Source: Halomarinibacterium sedimenti
Lineage (GTDB): Bacteria > Bacteroidota > Bacteroidia > Flavobacteriales > Flavobacteriaceae
DNA: 64,000 bases
Assembly (NCBI RefSeq): GCF_019312585.1
Contig: NZ_JAHWDP010000001.1
Location: 248,001 to 312,000 of the forward strand
Direction: 5' to 3'
The notes below the pieces were generated by a model. That model had not been told where the DNA came from, searched no databases, and worked only from the letters and a program-made list of their open reading frames with translations. The position numbers and the translations under genes are program-made. Shown here in pieces: positions 63,643-64,000 of this stretch. Numbering within the stretch: the first letter of the stretch is position 1; every line of letters starts with the position of its first letter.

Positions 63643-64000
63643 CTACCAACTTCTAGCTTTTCCTTTATTCCAAAACTGACCCGATTTCACATTACTATTT
63701 AACAAATTGAAAATATCATTTGCTGCTGCTTGAGGTTTACGATTAGCCTCAAGCCCACCCATATCGGTTTGCGTCCACCCTGGATCTAGAGAGGAAACCT
63801 TAATTTGCTTTTCTTCCAATCGTTTTGCCAACAATTTAGTGTACATATTTAAAGCAGCTTTAGACATTTTATAATGGGGCTGAAATTCATCAAAGTTTTG
63901 CTCGCTAAATGAACCCCAATCTGAGGTAATATTTACAATATGCGCATTGGTGTTTAACTTTGGTATTAACTTTTCGGTTAACTCAATAGTTCCAAATAGA
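63643..64000 (-). CDS. Short-chain dehydrogenase/reductase, C-terminal part (cut by window edge)
   Basis: About 119 codons visible. The catalytic Tyr-x-x-x-Lys motif is in PHYKMSKAALNMY. It is preceded by AHIVNITSDWGSF (active-site Ser region) and followed by VSSLDPGWTQTDMGG, the typical SDR order. The N-terminal NAD(P)-binding part lies right of position 64000. Substrate unknown. The stop codon is 17 bases before the TPR-LuxR gene, so the two may be co-transcribed. Confidence 0.92.
   Translation of the reverse strand, partial: LFGTIELTEKLIPKLNTNAHIVNITSDWGSFSEQNFDEFQPHYKMSKAALNMYTKLLAKRLEEKQIKVSSLDPGWTQTDMGGLEANRKPQAAANDIFNLLNSNVKSGQFWNKGKARSW

Overview
The window is a stretch of chromosome from a low-GC marine-type Flavobacteriaceae (Bacteroidetes). 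This rests on three signs: the gliding-motility ATPase GldA, several exported proteins with type IX secretion (T9SS) C-terminal sorting domains, and promoters with the Bacteroidetes -7 box TAnnTTTG instead of an E. coli -10 box. Genus and species cannot be fixed from sequence alone. Layout: (1) 1-14.8 kb, mostly minus-strand housekeeping genes: the 5' end of dnaG, an ECF sigma/anti-sigma/outer-membrane protein operon, a polyprenyl diphosphate synthase, rlmN, queA, aroA, a MazG-like gene, dtd, rsgA, and an aroF-type DAHP synthase/chorismate mutase with pheA. The pheA operon is preceded by an aromatic-residue leader peptide and attenuator. (2) 15-29.4 kb: gldA, then a methionine/sulfur regulon with split metH, metF, cysH, an Rrf2 regulator, osmC, homoserine dehydrogenase and a trans-sulfuration enzyme. 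Two SAM-I riboswitches control the biosynthetic operons and a SAM-II riboswitch controls metK. (3) 29.4-41.9 kb: an accessory signalling block with a NarL-type response regulator, two TPR histidine kinases, two exported MORN-repeat proteins, a PQQ-type beta-propeller protein and lipoproteins. Five promoters in this block share an 18-bp palindrome (consensus about ATAnGGCAnyTGnCGTAT) held 25-26 nt from the -7 TTTG, which looks like an undescribed local two-component regulon. (4) 41.9-52.5 kb: GSCFA protein, alaS, an M23 peptidase, a MerR regulator, der, era, a small membrane protein, an S41 peptidase and a membrane class III cyclase. (5) 52.6 kb to the end: a region that starts at a displaced 3' fragment of initiator tRNA-fMet, the scar expected at the distal end of an integrated element. 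It holds two Crp/Fnr regulators and three transcription units (GNAT/VOC; barrel/DoxX/DMT/nitroreductase; VOC). Each unit has a second palindrome, TTTCTTAAGATATCTTAA, placed exactly 22 nt before the -7 box. Further right are a duplicated hairpin module, a large T9SS Asp-box protein, a TPR-LuxR regulator and a truncated SDR gene. How it fits together: methionine and AdoMet synthesis is fed back through three riboswitches of two classes, aromatic synthesis through leader-peptide attenuation, and two palindrome regulons appear to control cell-surface and detoxification functions. All promoter, operator and regulon statements come from reading the sequence and have not been tested by any search.
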